A stretch of 64,000 nucleotides of DNA from Acidaminobacter sp. JC074 (GTDB taxonomy: Bacteria; Bacillota; Clostridia; Peptostreptococcales; Acidaminobacteraceae): NCBI RefSeq assembly GCF_022496765.1, contig NZ_VANV01000006.1, forward strand, positions 177,616 to 241,615. The letters are read 5' to 3'. The position numbers and the translations under genes are program-made. The notes beneath the pieces were generated by a model that saw nothing but the letters and a program-made list of their open reading frames with translations, was not told where the DNA came from and did no database searches. Shown here piece by piece: positions 1-6,773 of this stretch; the first letter of the stretch is position 1, and each line of letters starts with the position of its first letter.

Positions 1-611
1 TGGATTTCATCTGATATGACTCTGACACCATGTTTTAGTGCAAGTATACTCAGTTTTCTAAGTTCATCTTCTCTCCATACTCTTCCGACTGGGTTGTGTG
101 GATTTGAAATGATGATCACTTTTGTATGATCTTTTTCCATGAGTTCCTCTAATGAATCAAAGTCCATTTCGAATTCAAATGTAAGTTTTAAAGGACTCTT
201 ATAAAGCTTACGCCCCATTGATTTGACGGTACTGGCAAAGTTGTGATAAACAGGTGGCTGAATAATGATACCGTCTTCTTTTTCAGTCAATATTTCAATG
301 AGGATTGGTAGAGCCGAAGAAACACTTGGAGCTGTATGTATCCACGATTTATCAATATGCCAATTGTGGATTTTTTTCTGCCATTCAATGAAGCTGTCAA
401 AAAAATCTTCCGATTTGTACTCATAGCCGAAGTGACCTTCGAGAGCTCTTTTTTTTATGTCTATTATAGTTTGTGGTACAGTCATGAACTCCATATCTGC
501 TATCCACATAGGATGCAAATGATCCTTTTTAAATAATTTCTTTTGTCTGGTATTTGACCACTTTTCAGCGTTAAAATTAGCTCTGTTAAGCATTTTATCG
601 AAGTATAACAC
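1..611 (-). CDS. MalY/PatB-type C-S lyase (partial, cut by window edge)
   Basis: This is the N-terminal 203 residues of a PLP-dependent fold-I aminotransferase of the MalY/PatB branch, whose members cleave cystathionine or cysteine S-conjugates to a thiol, pyruvate and ammonia. Visible family motifs are WIADMEF near residue 37, HFGYE near residue 60, the NPHNPVGR loop near residue 170 and ISDE at the cut end. The PLP lysine lies outside the window. The start is GTG, chosen because GGGAGG stands 7 nt upstream and the protein then aligns from residue 1 with the full-length paralog at 8835-10028. It follows the 111-residue membrane protein with only a few bases between, so the two are probably one transcript from the regulon promoter at 1038-1092. 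Substrate is unknown; the family call is secure. Confidence 0.85.
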   Translation of the reverse strand, partial: MLYFDKMLNRANFNAEKWSNTRQKKLFKKDHLHPMWIADMEFMTVPQTIIDIKKRALEGHFGYEYKSEDFFDSFIEWQKKIHNWHIDKSWIHTAPSVSSALPILIEILTEKEDGIIIQPPVYHNFASTVKSMGRKLYKSPLKLTFEFEMDFDSLEELMEKDHTKVIIISNPHNPVGRVWREDELRKLSILALKHGVRVISDEI

Positions 612-615
612 TGGC

Positions 616-951
616 TTACCTCCCTTTGTAGTTTTTCTTTATCTCACTAATGGACTTTCTATCGAAAGCATTGATAAGGTCTTTAGCGTTCCCGATAGTA
701 TTTGAATCCGTTATATATGTTTTATTAAAAAATATATTGTGTAAGTCTCTTAAACGATAAGTTAAGTCCCATAGTAAAGGGAATATCTTGGCAAGGTGTC
801 TATTTATCATATAAATATTTAGTAATTGTCCTACCACTATTATTGATACAAGAAAGTACTTCATGTCACCAAAAATATCAACACTACTGACGATGAATAA
901 AATAACAATAAGCAGAAGTTGTATGTTTAGACTATTAGATATTTTGTTCAT
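616..951 (-). CDS. small membrane protein, unknown function
   Basis: This 111-residue protein has two strongly hydrophobic segments (about residues 10-27 and 31-50) followed by a charged, probably cytoplasmic tail. I recognise no family. The start is supported by AGGAGT 5 nt before the ATG. Its TAA stop overlaps the ribosome-binding site of the downstream C-S lyase gene, so the two are translationally close and probably cotranscribed from the operator/promoter at 1038-1092. That makes it a candidate membrane partner in the thiol/conjugate regulon. Confidence 0.7.
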   Translation of the reverse strand: MNKISNSLNIQLLLIVILFIVSSVDIFGDMKYFLVSIIVVGQLLNIYMINRHLAKIFPLLWDLTYRLRDLHNIFFNKTYITDSNTIGNAKDLINAFDRKSISEIKKNYKGR

Positions 952-1037
952 TTATGACTCCTAAATTATTTGTTTCCTATCATGTTATCAAGTAAATATG
1001 TTTGTATGTTTCTTTGCATATGCTCTAGTTTAGGTCA

Positions 1038-1092
1038 ATCATAAGTCCATATTGCATGGAAGTCAATACACACTTTTAAGTACCTAGTAACC
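1038..1092 (-). promoter_or_regulatory. regulon promoter, copy 1 (most diverged)
   Basis: Read on the minus strand, 1092-1064 gives GGTTACTAGGTACTTAAAAG followed by TGTGTATTG, a diverged copy of the operator shared in this cluster. A TATGAT -10 box lies at 1043-1038 after 20 bp. It points at the 951-1 operon. The same segment also holds the inverted pair AAGTACCT (1078-1085) and AGGTACTT (1096-1103). The rest of the 377-nt gap (952-1328) holds copy 2 and no open frame I can support. Confidence 0.6.
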
Positions 1093-1233
1093 TTTAGGTA
1101 CTTAGTAAAAGCCTTAGAAATAGGCGTTTCTAGTGATATTGCTTATCCTCCCACAGATAAGTAATCTTGAATTTGATTGCAGTGGCGCTATGTGTTCATT
1201 GAAGTAAAATTGAATAAGGAGACTAGATCGTAT

Positions 1234-1300
1234 GGTTACTAACTGGTTACTAGTTACTATAAAGTACATACTTTAACATTTTTATTTCGAGTACTATAAT
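1234..1300 (+). promoter_or_regulatory. regulon promoter, copy 2
   Basis: The operator at 1234-1273 carries three GTTACT-type half sites in a row, then AAAGTACATACTT. TATAAT follows at 1295-1300, exactly 21 bp downstream. The ATG at 1329 lies about 28 bp beyond the -10 box. Transcription would read the 1329 and 2062 genes. Confidence 0.8.
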
Positions 1301-1328
1301 GAGCTTGTTATTTAAGAAGGGAGTATCA

Positions 1329-2045
1329 ATGAAAACAATAGGCATAACAACAGCTCATTATAATCTTAAACAGGGATTTTTAAGTAATGGTGTGAACAAT
1401 CAATATTACAATCAAATTATTGAAGCAGAAGGATTACCTGTTTTACTTCCAATTCCGCATAAAGAGGACATTAAAAGACTTGCAAGACAATACGTAAAAA
1501 AATTAGATATGCTCCTGCTGACAGGAGAAGAAGATGTATCATATTCTCGCTATAATACTGTAAGCGATTATAATACATATATCTATAGTCTTGATAAAGA
1601 TGAATGGGAGCTAGAACTTATTAAAGTATTTATGGAAGCATCCAAACCTATTATGGGTGTTGGTTTAGGTTTTTTAAAGATTAATCTGGCATTAGGAGGT
1701 ACATCGACAAAAGAGATAGTGTCAGGACAGAATCAAATTGGTTTTGGTCATTTGCATTTAAAGACTGAGAAAATTACTTTGGAAGGTCATACATTAAAAG
1801 AAGCATTTGGAAGAGATATACTTGTGAATTTGGATGACAATCAGGATATTGATGTGCTTGCATATGAGTTAAGTGTAGATAGTGAAATAGGTTTTTCTGA
1901 AGATCATAGAATAAAGCTATTATATAACGAAAGAAACAAGATTTTAGGTGTTCAGTTTTGTCCTGAAATGATAGAAGATATAGTGCAAATAAAAACATTA
2001 TTTGATTTATTTTTCCTAGCTGCTACAAAGGGAAAAGATTTTTAA
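1329..2045 (+). CDS. class I glutamine amidotransferase-like pseudoenzyme (peptidase C26 family)
   Basis: This 238-residue protein aligns end to end with the intact paralog at 2608-3333 (gamma-glutamyl-gamma-aminobutyrate hydrolase/PuuD-like family). The shared frame includes GITTAHY at the N-terminus, MLLLTG near residue 61, SKPIMG near 105 and ALGGT near 121. The catalytic positions are lost. The nucleophile Cys112 of the paralog is Gly112 here (GVGLGF instead of GICRGF), the catalytic His of HPE is Cys211 (CPE), and the FHHQSID motif is LDDNQDID. It is therefore unlikely to be a hydrolase and may bind a ligand or partner. The ATG at 1329 is preferred to the upstream ATG at 1299 because AAGGGAG precedes it and 1299 lies at the predicted transcription start. 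Confidence 0.85.
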   Translation: MKTIGITTAHYNLKQGFLSNGVNNQYYNQIIEAEGLPVLLPIPHKEDIKRLARQYVKKLDMLLLTGEEDVSYSRYNTVSDYNTYIYSLDKDEWELELIKVFMEASKPIMGVGLGFLKINLALGGTSTKEIVSGQNQIGFGHLHLKTEKITLEGHTLKEAFGRDILVNLDDNQDIDVLAYELSVDSEIGFSEDHRIKLLYNERNKILGVQFCPEMIEDIVQIKTLFDLFFLAATKGKDF

Positions 2046-2061
2046 CATAAGGAGGCATGTA

Positions 2062-2382
2062 ATGGAAGTAAAAATTTATGGTAAAAGAAATGAGTATCCA
2101 GTAGTTGGATGTGGATGTTGGCCGAAAAGAACCATGTATGAGATGTACAGTGAGTTTGCTGGGGCAGTTAACGAGTGTAAGTTAAGTGATGCTATACAGT
2201 TTGACTTTTTAGATGTCAATGAGGAAAAAATATATGACCCCTTGATTCTAAATGCCTTAGATCGAGGATTTCACTTACCACTTACAGTAATAGATGGTGA
2301 TTTGAGATATCAAAATGTTCTACCTACAAAACAATTCGTAAAGAATCAATGCTTAAAATTAAAAGGCAATATTGGATTATAA
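2062..2382 (+). CDS. small CxC thioredoxin-like protein, paralog 1
   Basis: A 106-residue member of a four-copy family in this window (others at 3753, 5687 and 10851). An N-terminal beta strand leads into GCGCWP (Cys17, Cys19), then a helix, and the C-terminal half has a cis-Pro-like LPLTVIDG strand near residue 74, as in thioredoxin folds. The family function is not known to me; metal(loid), thiol or persulfide binding by the Cys pair is an inference. This copy has Trp in place of the GP Gly and extra Cys residues at 39 and 97. It sits 16 nt downstream of the pseudoenzyme gene with a good AGGAGG site, so they probably form one operon closed by the terminator at 2400-2430. Confidence 0.75.
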   Translation: MEVKIYGKRNEYPVVGCGCWPKRTMYEMYSEFAGAVNECKLSDAIQFDFLDVNEEKIYDPLILNALDRGFHLPLTVIDGDLRYQNVLPTKQFVKNQCLKLKGNIGL

Positions 2383-2399
2383 TATATAGATGTTTAGAC

Positions 2400-2430
2400 A
2401 GAGTATGCTAAGTAACTGCATACTCTTTTT
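2400..2430 (+). terminator. rho-independent terminator
   Basis: AGAGTATGC and GCATACTCT form a perfect 9-bp stem with a 9-nt loop, followed by TTTTT. It closes the 1329-2382 operon. Confidence 0.85.
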
Positions 2431-2525
2431 AGTATCATATACAACACACCAACTTTTTTTCAGAAAGATAATTTTATGAAATGATGAAAAATAGCCATTT
2501 TCAAAGCCTTTGTAGTTTAGAGAAA

Positions 2526-2580
2526 GTAACCAGTTACATAAAAGTGCATACTTCTTTTGATGTACCATATTGGTTATACT
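2526..2580 (+). promoter_or_regulatory. regulon promoter, copy 3
   Basis: The operator at 2526-2553 has both arms, GTAACCAGTTAC then AAAAGTGCATACTT, and TATACT at 2575-2580 after exactly 21 bp. It drives the hydrolase and HxlR genes at 2608 and 3333. The -10 position rules out the longer reading frame beginning at 2557. Confidence 0.85.
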
Positions 2581-2607
2581 TTGCTTACAGTAAAGAAAGG
2601 AGGAAGT

Positions 2608-3333
2608 ATGAAAAAAGTTGGAATAACCCTACATCACTATAAGTCAAACTTAGGATTTGATAGCAATGGTGTGAATAAACAATATCATGAAAGAATATCA
2701 GAATCTGGCGGTTTACCTGTTTTAATACCAATTCATGAAGGAGAGAATATATCGGATTTAGCGATTGATTATGCTGAAAATCTAGATATGTTATTACTTA
2801 CAGGCGGATCGGATATTACACCATATTTATATGGCGAAAATATTGAGAAAGATTGTGGTGATTTTGATGTTGATAGAGATACGTGGGAACTTGCTTTGAT
2901 TCATTCTTTTATGAAACTATCTAAGCCAATAATGGGTATTTGCAGAGGCTTTCAAATACTTAATGTAGCACTAGGAGGAACCTTGCGACAAGATTTAGAT
3001 AAGTCCTTTAACAAACACTGGCATAATCTTGATAGACCTCATCAAACGGGACATCGAGTCAGTATATCAGGCAAAACTCTTGAGATGTTATTTGGTAAGA
3101 GTTATTGGGTTAACTCATTTCATCATCAGAGCATTGATGAAATTGCGCCTGTTCTTGAAGATAGTGAATTTGCCTTAACAGATGATTTATTGATTGAGAT
3201 GCTATACAATCCAAAACTAAAAATAATCGGTGTTCAGTATCATCCTGAAATGATGCCAAAAGAGAAAGAAACAAAGCTTCTTTTTGAATTATTTATGAAT
3301 TTTGAGAAGTATAAGTTAGAGGAGGTATCATAA
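2608..3333 (+). CDS. gamma-glutamyl hydrolase-like class I amidotransferase (peptidase C26)
   Basis: This 241-residue protein belongs to the gamma-glutamyl-gamma-aminobutyrate hydrolase (PuuD-like) family, which cleaves gamma-glutamyl amide bonds in the cytoplasm. The triad is visible: Cys112 in GICRGFQ, His212 and Glu214 in YHPEM. LLLTGGSDITP near residue 62 and NSFHHQSID near 169 are also typical. The actual gamma-glutamyl substrate is unknown. AGGAGG lies 5 nt upstream of the ATG. The stop overlaps the start of the HxlR gene (TAATG), so enzyme and regulator are translationally coupled. The pairing with C-S lyases in the same regulon suggests a gamma-glutamyl-cysteine conjugate, which is inference. 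Confidence 0.85.
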   Translation: MKKVGITLHHYKSNLGFDSNGVNKQYHERISESGGLPVLIPIHEGENISDLAIDYAENLDMLLLTGGSDITPYLYGENIEKDCGDFDVDRDTWELALIHSFMKLSKPIMGICRGFQILNVALGGTLRQDLDKSFNKHWHNLDRPHQTGHRVSISGKTLEMLFGKSYWVNSFHHQSIDEIAPVLEDSEFALTDDLLIEMLYNPKLKIIGVQYHPEMMPKEKETKLLFELFMNFEKYKLEEVS

Positions 3334-3677
3334 TGCCTAAAACTGTAAAAATAAACAATGAAAGTACTAACCATCTTTGTGGTGTTGGTGTAACAATATC
3401 AATTATTGGTGGTAAATGGAAACCTTTGATTTTATGGTTGTTATTACAACATGAGAACAGAAGATATGGTCAGATTAAACGTTTCATACCTGAAGTGACC
3501 AATAAAATGTTGAGTCAGCAGCTTAAGGAGCTCATCAGTGATGGCTTGGTCACTCGAAAGGACTATCATGAAATTCCACCAAAGGTAGAGTATAGAATTT
3601 CAGAAAAAGGAAAGACTCTCGATGACATAATCGAGAACATGTGTATATGGGGCATTGACCATATGAGTGATGTGTAG
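3333..3677 (+). CDS. HxlR-family transcriptional regulator 1
   Basis: A 114-residue winged-helix regulator. The family core GGKWKPLIL is at about residues 26-34, followed by the recognition region RRYGQIKRFIPEVTNKMLSQ and the wing PPKVEYRIS. Cys16 sits at the N-terminal position used for redox or electrophile sensing in YodB/HypR-type members, and here it is not followed by Pro. Its paralog at 10281-10610 is nearly identical through the DNA-binding helices. It is coupled to the hydrolase gene under promoter copy 3. I infer that it, the paralog, or both bind the repeated operator, since HxlR proteins are the only DNA-binding family duplicated within the cluster. Confidence 0.9.
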   Translation: MPKTVKINNESTNHLCGVGVTISIIGGKWKPLILWLLLQHENRRYGQIKRFIPEVTNKMLSQQLKELISDGLVTRKDYHEIPPKVEYRISEKGKTLDDIIENMCIWGIDHMSDV

Positions 3678-3724
3678 TTACTAAAAAGTGCGTACTTGTA
3701 TATGTATATGCTCTTTGATATATT
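3675..3724 (+). promoter_or_regulatory. regulon promoter, copy 4
   Basis: TAGTTACTAAAAAGTGCG plus TACTT occupies 3675-3697, with only the right half of the first arm. TATATT follows at 3719-3724 after exactly 21 bp. It overlaps the 3' end of the HxlR gene and drives 3753, 4079 and 4675. Confidence 0.85.
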
Positions 3725-3752
3725 TTCAAATGACGAAAAAATGGAGGTAAAA

Positions 3753-4070
3753 ATGGAAAAAATTAAAGTAGAAGTATTTGGTATGAAGGACCAATATCCA
3801 GCTACAGGGGGATGTGGATGTGGCCCAGCACAGTCTATGGGCGAAATGTATAGTGAGTTTATGGAGAGAATTTCTTCGAATGAACTGTATGAAAATATGG
3901 AAATTACATTTGTTGAGTATTCAAACGACCTTGAAGGTTTTGACTATGTAAAAGAAGCACACGGTAGAGGTTATTCCTTACCACTTACTGCAATTAATGG
4001 ACGTGTACGTTTTCATAGTTCAATTCCATTCAATCAAGTTATAAGACTTGTTAAGCAACAAATGAAATAG
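3753..4070 (+). CDS. small CxC thioredoxin-like protein, paralog 2
   Basis: A 105-residue protein of the four-copy family. Strand KVEVFG leads into GGCGCGP (Cys21, Cys23), then helix MGEMYSEFMERI, strand EITFVEYS, and a C-terminal LPLTAINGRVRF strand with a cis-Pro-like position. It is about 75 percent alike by eye to the copy at 5687. ArsD and YuzD proteins share this general fold, but I cannot place it in either family. The start was moved to 3753 because GGAGGT lies just upstream and the longer frame would begin before the predicted -10 box. It is first in an operon with the Fe-S protein and the Gly/Cys-rich protein. Confidence 0.8.
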   Translation: MEKIKVEVFGMKDQYPATGGCGCGPAQSMGEMYSEFMERISSNELYENMEITFVEYSNDLEGFDYVKEAHGRGYSLPLTAINGRVRFHSSIPFNQVIRLVKQQMK

Positions 4071-4078
4071 GAGGTCGT

Positions 4079-4663
4079 ATGTTTAATCATGAAGAGGCAA
4101 CAAAAAAAATATTAGAGACGATGTCTGGTTTTCAGCTACTTGGGATCGCATCGCGTGACAGATTTGAAAATAGAGATGTAAAAACATTAGAAGGTAAAGA
4201 TCCTAGTAATCTAGTTAAAGATTTTCAGTCGGTAATTGTTTTTGGAGAAGGTAAACATAAGAAAGATGAGTTAAATGTTGTGCCAGAAACTTTTGAAGAT
4301 CATATGGATATTTTAGTTAAGCCATTAGAAGTGGTTGCTTATCTTAACTCTTTGGGCTATAAGTCACATGTTGTACATAAATCTGAACTAGATGTTTCAC
4401 TTGTTGATATGGCAGTTCAAGCAGGTGTCGGAGAATTAAGCCCTGTAAATTCATTAGTGGTCAAAAACTATGGTTTAACACCTGTTATTCAGGCTATTAT
4501 TACTGAAGCGCCGTTAGTAGCATCTGAGATGCCAAAGCCTAAATCACATTGTATTGGTTGTAACTTATGTTTAAGAGTATGTCCAATTAGAGAAGAGGCT
4601 TATGCAGATGGGGATATGAGTAAGTGTGCATGTAATAAATGCGTTGAAGTTTGTCCAGTTTAA
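4079..4663 (+). CDS. Fe-S protein with C-terminal ferredoxin-like domain (QueG-like)
   Basis: A 194-residue protein whose N-terminal two thirds resemble the domain found before ferredoxin motifs in QueG and reductive-dehalogenase-like proteins. The last 40 residues hold CIGCNLCLRVCP (Cys158, 161, 164, 168), a canonical 4Fe-4S site, and CACNKCVEVCP (Cys183, 185, 188, 192). The second site has CxC instead of CxxC, so its spacing is unusual. The protein ends immediately after this second motif. It lies 8 nt after the CxC protein and 11 nt before the Gly/Cys-rich protein, so an electron donor for thiol or metal chemistry on these partners is a reasonable but unproved role. Confidence 0.75.
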   Translation: MFNHEEATKKILETMSGFQLLGIASRDRFENRDVKTLEGKDPSNLVKDFQSVIVFGEGKHKKDELNVVPETFEDHMDILVKPLEVVAYLNSLGYKSHVVHKSELDVSLVDMAVQAGVGELSPVNSLVVKNYGLTPVIQAIITEAPLVASEMPKPKSHCIGCNLCLRVCPIREEAYADGDMSKCACNKCVEVCPV

Positions 4664-4674
4664 GGAGAGGTAAT

Positions 4675-5124
4675 ATGATTAATATTAAAATATATACTGC
4701 AACAGTAATCACTTGTGCTAAGTATGCCCTTGAAGTACTACACAATGATCTATCTGGTTTAGCAGGTGGTGGTTGCGGCGGAAGTGGCGGCGGATGTGGT
4801 TGTAGCGGCGGTGCCAGTTCGTTAATGACGATTGAAGATTTAGAAGAAATATTTAGTGATATGGATGGTTATGAGATTGAAGTAATCAATCACGATGAAC
4901 AACCTGAAAGATACTATGAAGGCTTAAAGAAGACCTTTGATAAAATGGGGTTTGAAACAGTTGTTGATAATGGCACTGTAGAATACATCAAAAGTGCCTA
5001 TGCACCAATTATTACAGTTGATGATATTATTATTTCTATGGGAAGAGTCCCTGAAGATTATGAGTTGATTGATGCAATTGAAGAGAACACTAAAGTACCG
5101 GTAGCTGCTTCGGCTGGATTCTAG
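4675..5124 (+). CDS. Gly/Cys-rich ArsD-like protein, unknown function
   Basis: A 149-residue protein I do not recognise. Residues 5-25 form a strand and helix with Cys14, followed by a glycine-rich loop with GGGCGG and GGGCGCSGG (Cys34, Cys41, Cys43). The rest is an ordinary soluble alpha/beta sequence with acidic stretches and no further Cys. An ArsD- or thioredoxin-like fold with a flexible metal-binding loop is a guess. The start at 4675 is chosen because AAGGAGAGG precedes it; the longer frame from 4651 would overlap the Fe-S gene and has no such site. It is last in the 3753-5124 operon. Confidence 0.7.
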   Translation: MINIKIYTATVITCAKYALEVLHNDLSGLAGGGCGGSGGGCGCSGGASSLMTIEDLEEIFSDMDGYEIEVINHDEQPERYYEGLKKTFDKMGFETVVDNGTVEYIKSAYAPIITVDDIIISMGRVPEDYELIDAIEENTKVPVAASAGF

Positions 5125-5153
5125 CCGATAGTTGTTATAAATAACAAGGAAGT

Positions 5154-5181
5154 GCTAATAAAAAACTGCCCCTTTATTAGC
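5154..5181 (+). other. perfect hairpin without T-run
   Basis: GCTAATAAA and TTTATTAGC pair over 9 bp with a 10-nt loop, 30 nt after the Gly/Cys-rich gene. No T-run follows, so it may be an mRNA 3'-end stabiliser ahead of the true terminator at 5249-5282. Confidence 0.5.
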
Positions 5182-5248
5182 GTACATTCAATCTGTATGA
5201 CAAGTTATTGTTAGAATGATATTAATGAATGACTTCCCCCCTCAAACT

Positions 5249-5282
5249 AAAGTCAAACCTTTATTAGGTTTGACTTTTTTCT
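5249..5282 (+). terminator. rho-independent terminator
   Basis: AAAGTCAAACC and GGTTTGACTTT form an 11-bp perfect stem with a 7-nt loop, followed by T residues. It ends the 3753-5124 operon. Confidence 0.9.
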
Positions 5283-5318
5283 ATTCATATTATTTTTGGT
5301 TAATTAAATCTAAATAGA

Positions 5319-5350
5319 GAAAAACTCAAGACGTAGTCGCTCGAGTTTTG
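5319..5350 (-). terminator. terminator of the 24-residue peptide gene
   Basis: On the minus strand AAAACTCGAG and CTTGAGTTTT flank an inner GAC/GTC pair, and the 3' arm continues into TTTTT. It lies just after the peptide stop, so promoter copy 5, the peptide and this hairpin make a complete short transcription unit. Confidence 0.7.
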
Positions 5351-5362
5351 ATGGACATTTTA

Positions 5363-5437
5363 TTATCGAAATAATCTTCTAAATAAGATGCTTATTGTTG
5401 AAATTGCCATAATCATTAACAGTATTGTTTTTCTCAT
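5363..5437 (-). CDS. 24-residue hydrophobic, Arg-tailed peptide
   Basis: ATG to TAA encodes 24 residues. The peptide opens with MRKT, continues through the hydrophobic run ILLMIMAISTISILF and ends in RRLFR, so it looks like one short membrane helix with a basic end. GAAGGGAG lies 6 nt before the start codon. Promoter copy 5 is about 55 nt upstream and a terminator follows directly, so the only translatable product of this unit is the peptide. No homolog is known to me. Membrane-bound regulator of the nearby permease, or toxin-like peptide, are both possible. It is too short for standard gene calling. Confidence 0.6.
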   Translation of the reverse strand: MRKTILLMIMAISTISILFRRLFR

Positions 5438-5491
5438 CTGATCTCCCTTCGCATTGAATATTAAACTAGAATTTTGATGTTTAATATAAGT

Positions 5492-5544
5492 AGTATATAC
5501 AATTAAAACAGGGAAGTTAAGTATGTACTTTTTTGTAACTACTT
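5492..5544 (-). promoter_or_regulatory. regulon promoter, copy 5
   Basis: On the minus strand 5544-5519 reads AAGTAGTTACAAAAAAG then TACATACTT, and TATACT lies at 5497-5492 after exactly 21 bp. Its only downstream gene is the 24-residue peptide. Confidence 0.8.
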
Positions 5545-5592
5545 GATGAATTTAGGTTGTTCTTCATTAAAATTTTGTTCGTAGGCACAGTA

Positions 5593-5648
5593 GGTAACTG
5601 GTATCAAAAAAGTGCGTACTTGTTACAAACACTGGGATTTGGTATATT
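5593..5648 (+). promoter_or_regulatory. regulon promoter, copy 6
   Basis: GGTAACTGGTATCAAAAAAG then TGCGTACTT at 5593-5621, and TATATT at 5643-5648 after exactly 21 bp. It drives the CxC protein at 5687, divergently from copy 5. The two operators are 48 bp apart. Confidence 0.85.
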
Positions 5649-5686
5649 TGCATTGAAGAAAATAACTAAGACTTTTGGAGGTTACA

Positions 5687-6004
5687 ATGGAAAAAATTAA
5701 AATTGAAATTTTTGGAATAAGAGATAGATTTCCTGCAGCTGGCGGTTGTGGGTGTGGTCCTTCCCAAACTATGATTGAAATGTATGATGAGTTTATGTAT
5801 CGTATGAAGTCAAATGAATTATATGAGCATTTAGATATTTCGTTTATTGATTATAAGGATGACATAGAAGGTTATGATCATGTAAAAAGTGCCATTCTAA
5901 GTGGCTTTAATTTGCCGCTTACAGCAATCGATGGTCGTATCAGATTTCATAACTCAGTACCATTCAATCAAATTGTAAGACTCATTTCAAGGCAAATAAA
6001 GTAG
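5687..6004 (+). CDS. small CxC thioredoxin-like protein, paralog 3
   Basis: A 105-residue paralog of the 3753 product, with GGCGCGP (Cys21, Cys23), the following helix, and LPLTAIDGRIRF near residue 77. Conservation is strongest around the CxC loop and the cis-Pro strand, which points to selection on the binding or redox site. The start at 5687 has GGAGG 6 nt upstream; the longer reading frame starting TTG at 5675 would put the ribosome-binding site inside the gene. It is monocistronic or reads through 280 nt of AT-rich sequence into ridA, in which I see no promoter of the regulon type. Confidence 0.8.
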   Translation: MEKIKIEIFGIRDRFPAAGGCGCGPSQTMIEMYDEFMYRMKSNELYEHLDISFIDYKDDIEGYDHVKSAILSGFNLPLTAIDGRIRFHNSVPFNQIVRLISRQIK

Positions 6005-6286
6005 TTTTTTAGTAAATGAATTATAATTTACACTTCAACATAGAAAGATAACTATTTTTTAGTATCAGGTTAGAGTAGATTTTATAGAATGCCTTATTGT
6101 TTAATAAGTGTAATAGTTGCTTATTAAAATATATTCATACTTTCATAACACCTTGAGCAGTAAGGTAATTTTAGTTTTATTGGGACTTAATTTGATTGAA
6201 TAGAAGACAATGATTTATAGGTTTAATGAGAAAAGACAATGTAGATTAAATATCTACTAGAAATCAAACATGTTTTGGAGGAAAAA

Positions 6287-6664
6287 ATGAAAAAGGTTAT
6301 ATCAACGGTTAATGCGCCGTTAGCAATAGGTCCATATTCACAAGCTAATCAAGTAGGCAATACGATTTATATTTCAGGACAGTTACCAATTGATCCAGTT
6401 ACTGGTGAGTTTTCAAGTGAAGAGATTAAAGGGCAAACAAAGCAGTCTCTTGAAAATGCTAAGGCAATCTTAATTGAGGGCGGATTCACTATGGAGAATG
6501 TTGTTAAAACAACAGTATACTTAGATGATATCAAAGAGTTTGTAAGTATGAATGAGGTGTATGCTCAGTATTTTACTTCAAAATTTCCTGCTCGTGCTGC
6601 ATTTGAAGTTGCTAAGTTACCATTAGGGGCAAAGGTAGAAATTGAAATGATTGCTGTAAAATAA
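6287..6664 (+). CDS. ridA: RidA/YjgF family enamine/imine deaminase
   Basis: A 125-residue member of the RidA family, which hydrolyses reactive enamines and imines such as 2-aminoacrylate released by PLP-dependent lyases. Family signatures are IGPYSQA near residue 14, IYISGQLPIDP near 27 and the C-terminal PARAAFEVAKLPLGAKVEIE with the key Arg103. Length is typical. GGAGG lies 6 nt before the ATG at 6287. Its place between two C-S lyase genes fits a role in clearing their 2-aminoacrylate product. Whether it shares the regulon is open, since no operator lies directly upstream. Confidence 0.9.
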   Translation: MKKVISTVNAPLAIGPYSQANQVGNTIYISGQLPIDPVTGEFSSEEIKGQTKQSLENAKAILIEGGFTMENVVKTTVYLDDIKEFVSMNEVYAQYFTSKFPARAAFEVAKLPLGAKVEIEMIAVK

Positions 6665-6712
6665 TAAAAGTGAATAGATCTGTTTCTGATTTGATAAGTT
6701 AATAGTATATAG

Positions 6713-6751
6713 AAAAAACTACTCCGATGATAATACAGGAGTAGTTTTTTT
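6713..6751. terminator. bidirectional terminator between ridA and the chemoreceptor gene
   Basis: AAACTACTCC and GGAGTAGTTT form a 10-bp perfect stem flanked by A and T runs, so it can stop both convergent transcripts. Confidence 0.85.
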
Positions 6752-6773
6752 AGGTAGTATGTTGGATTATGGT

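Noticed and set aside
336..536. 66-codon plus-strand frame
   Set aside because: It is antisense to the C-S lyase gene, which has clear family motifs.
1078..1103. AAGTACCT/AGGTACTT as a separate operator type
   Set aside because: It overlaps the diverged regulon copy 1 and occurs only once, so it may be a by-product of that motif.
5154..5217. GTG-started 20-codon frame after the Gly/Cys-rich gene
   Set aside because: The purine tract is too close to the start codon and the frame lies across a perfect hairpin, so it is better read as 3' untranslated RNA.
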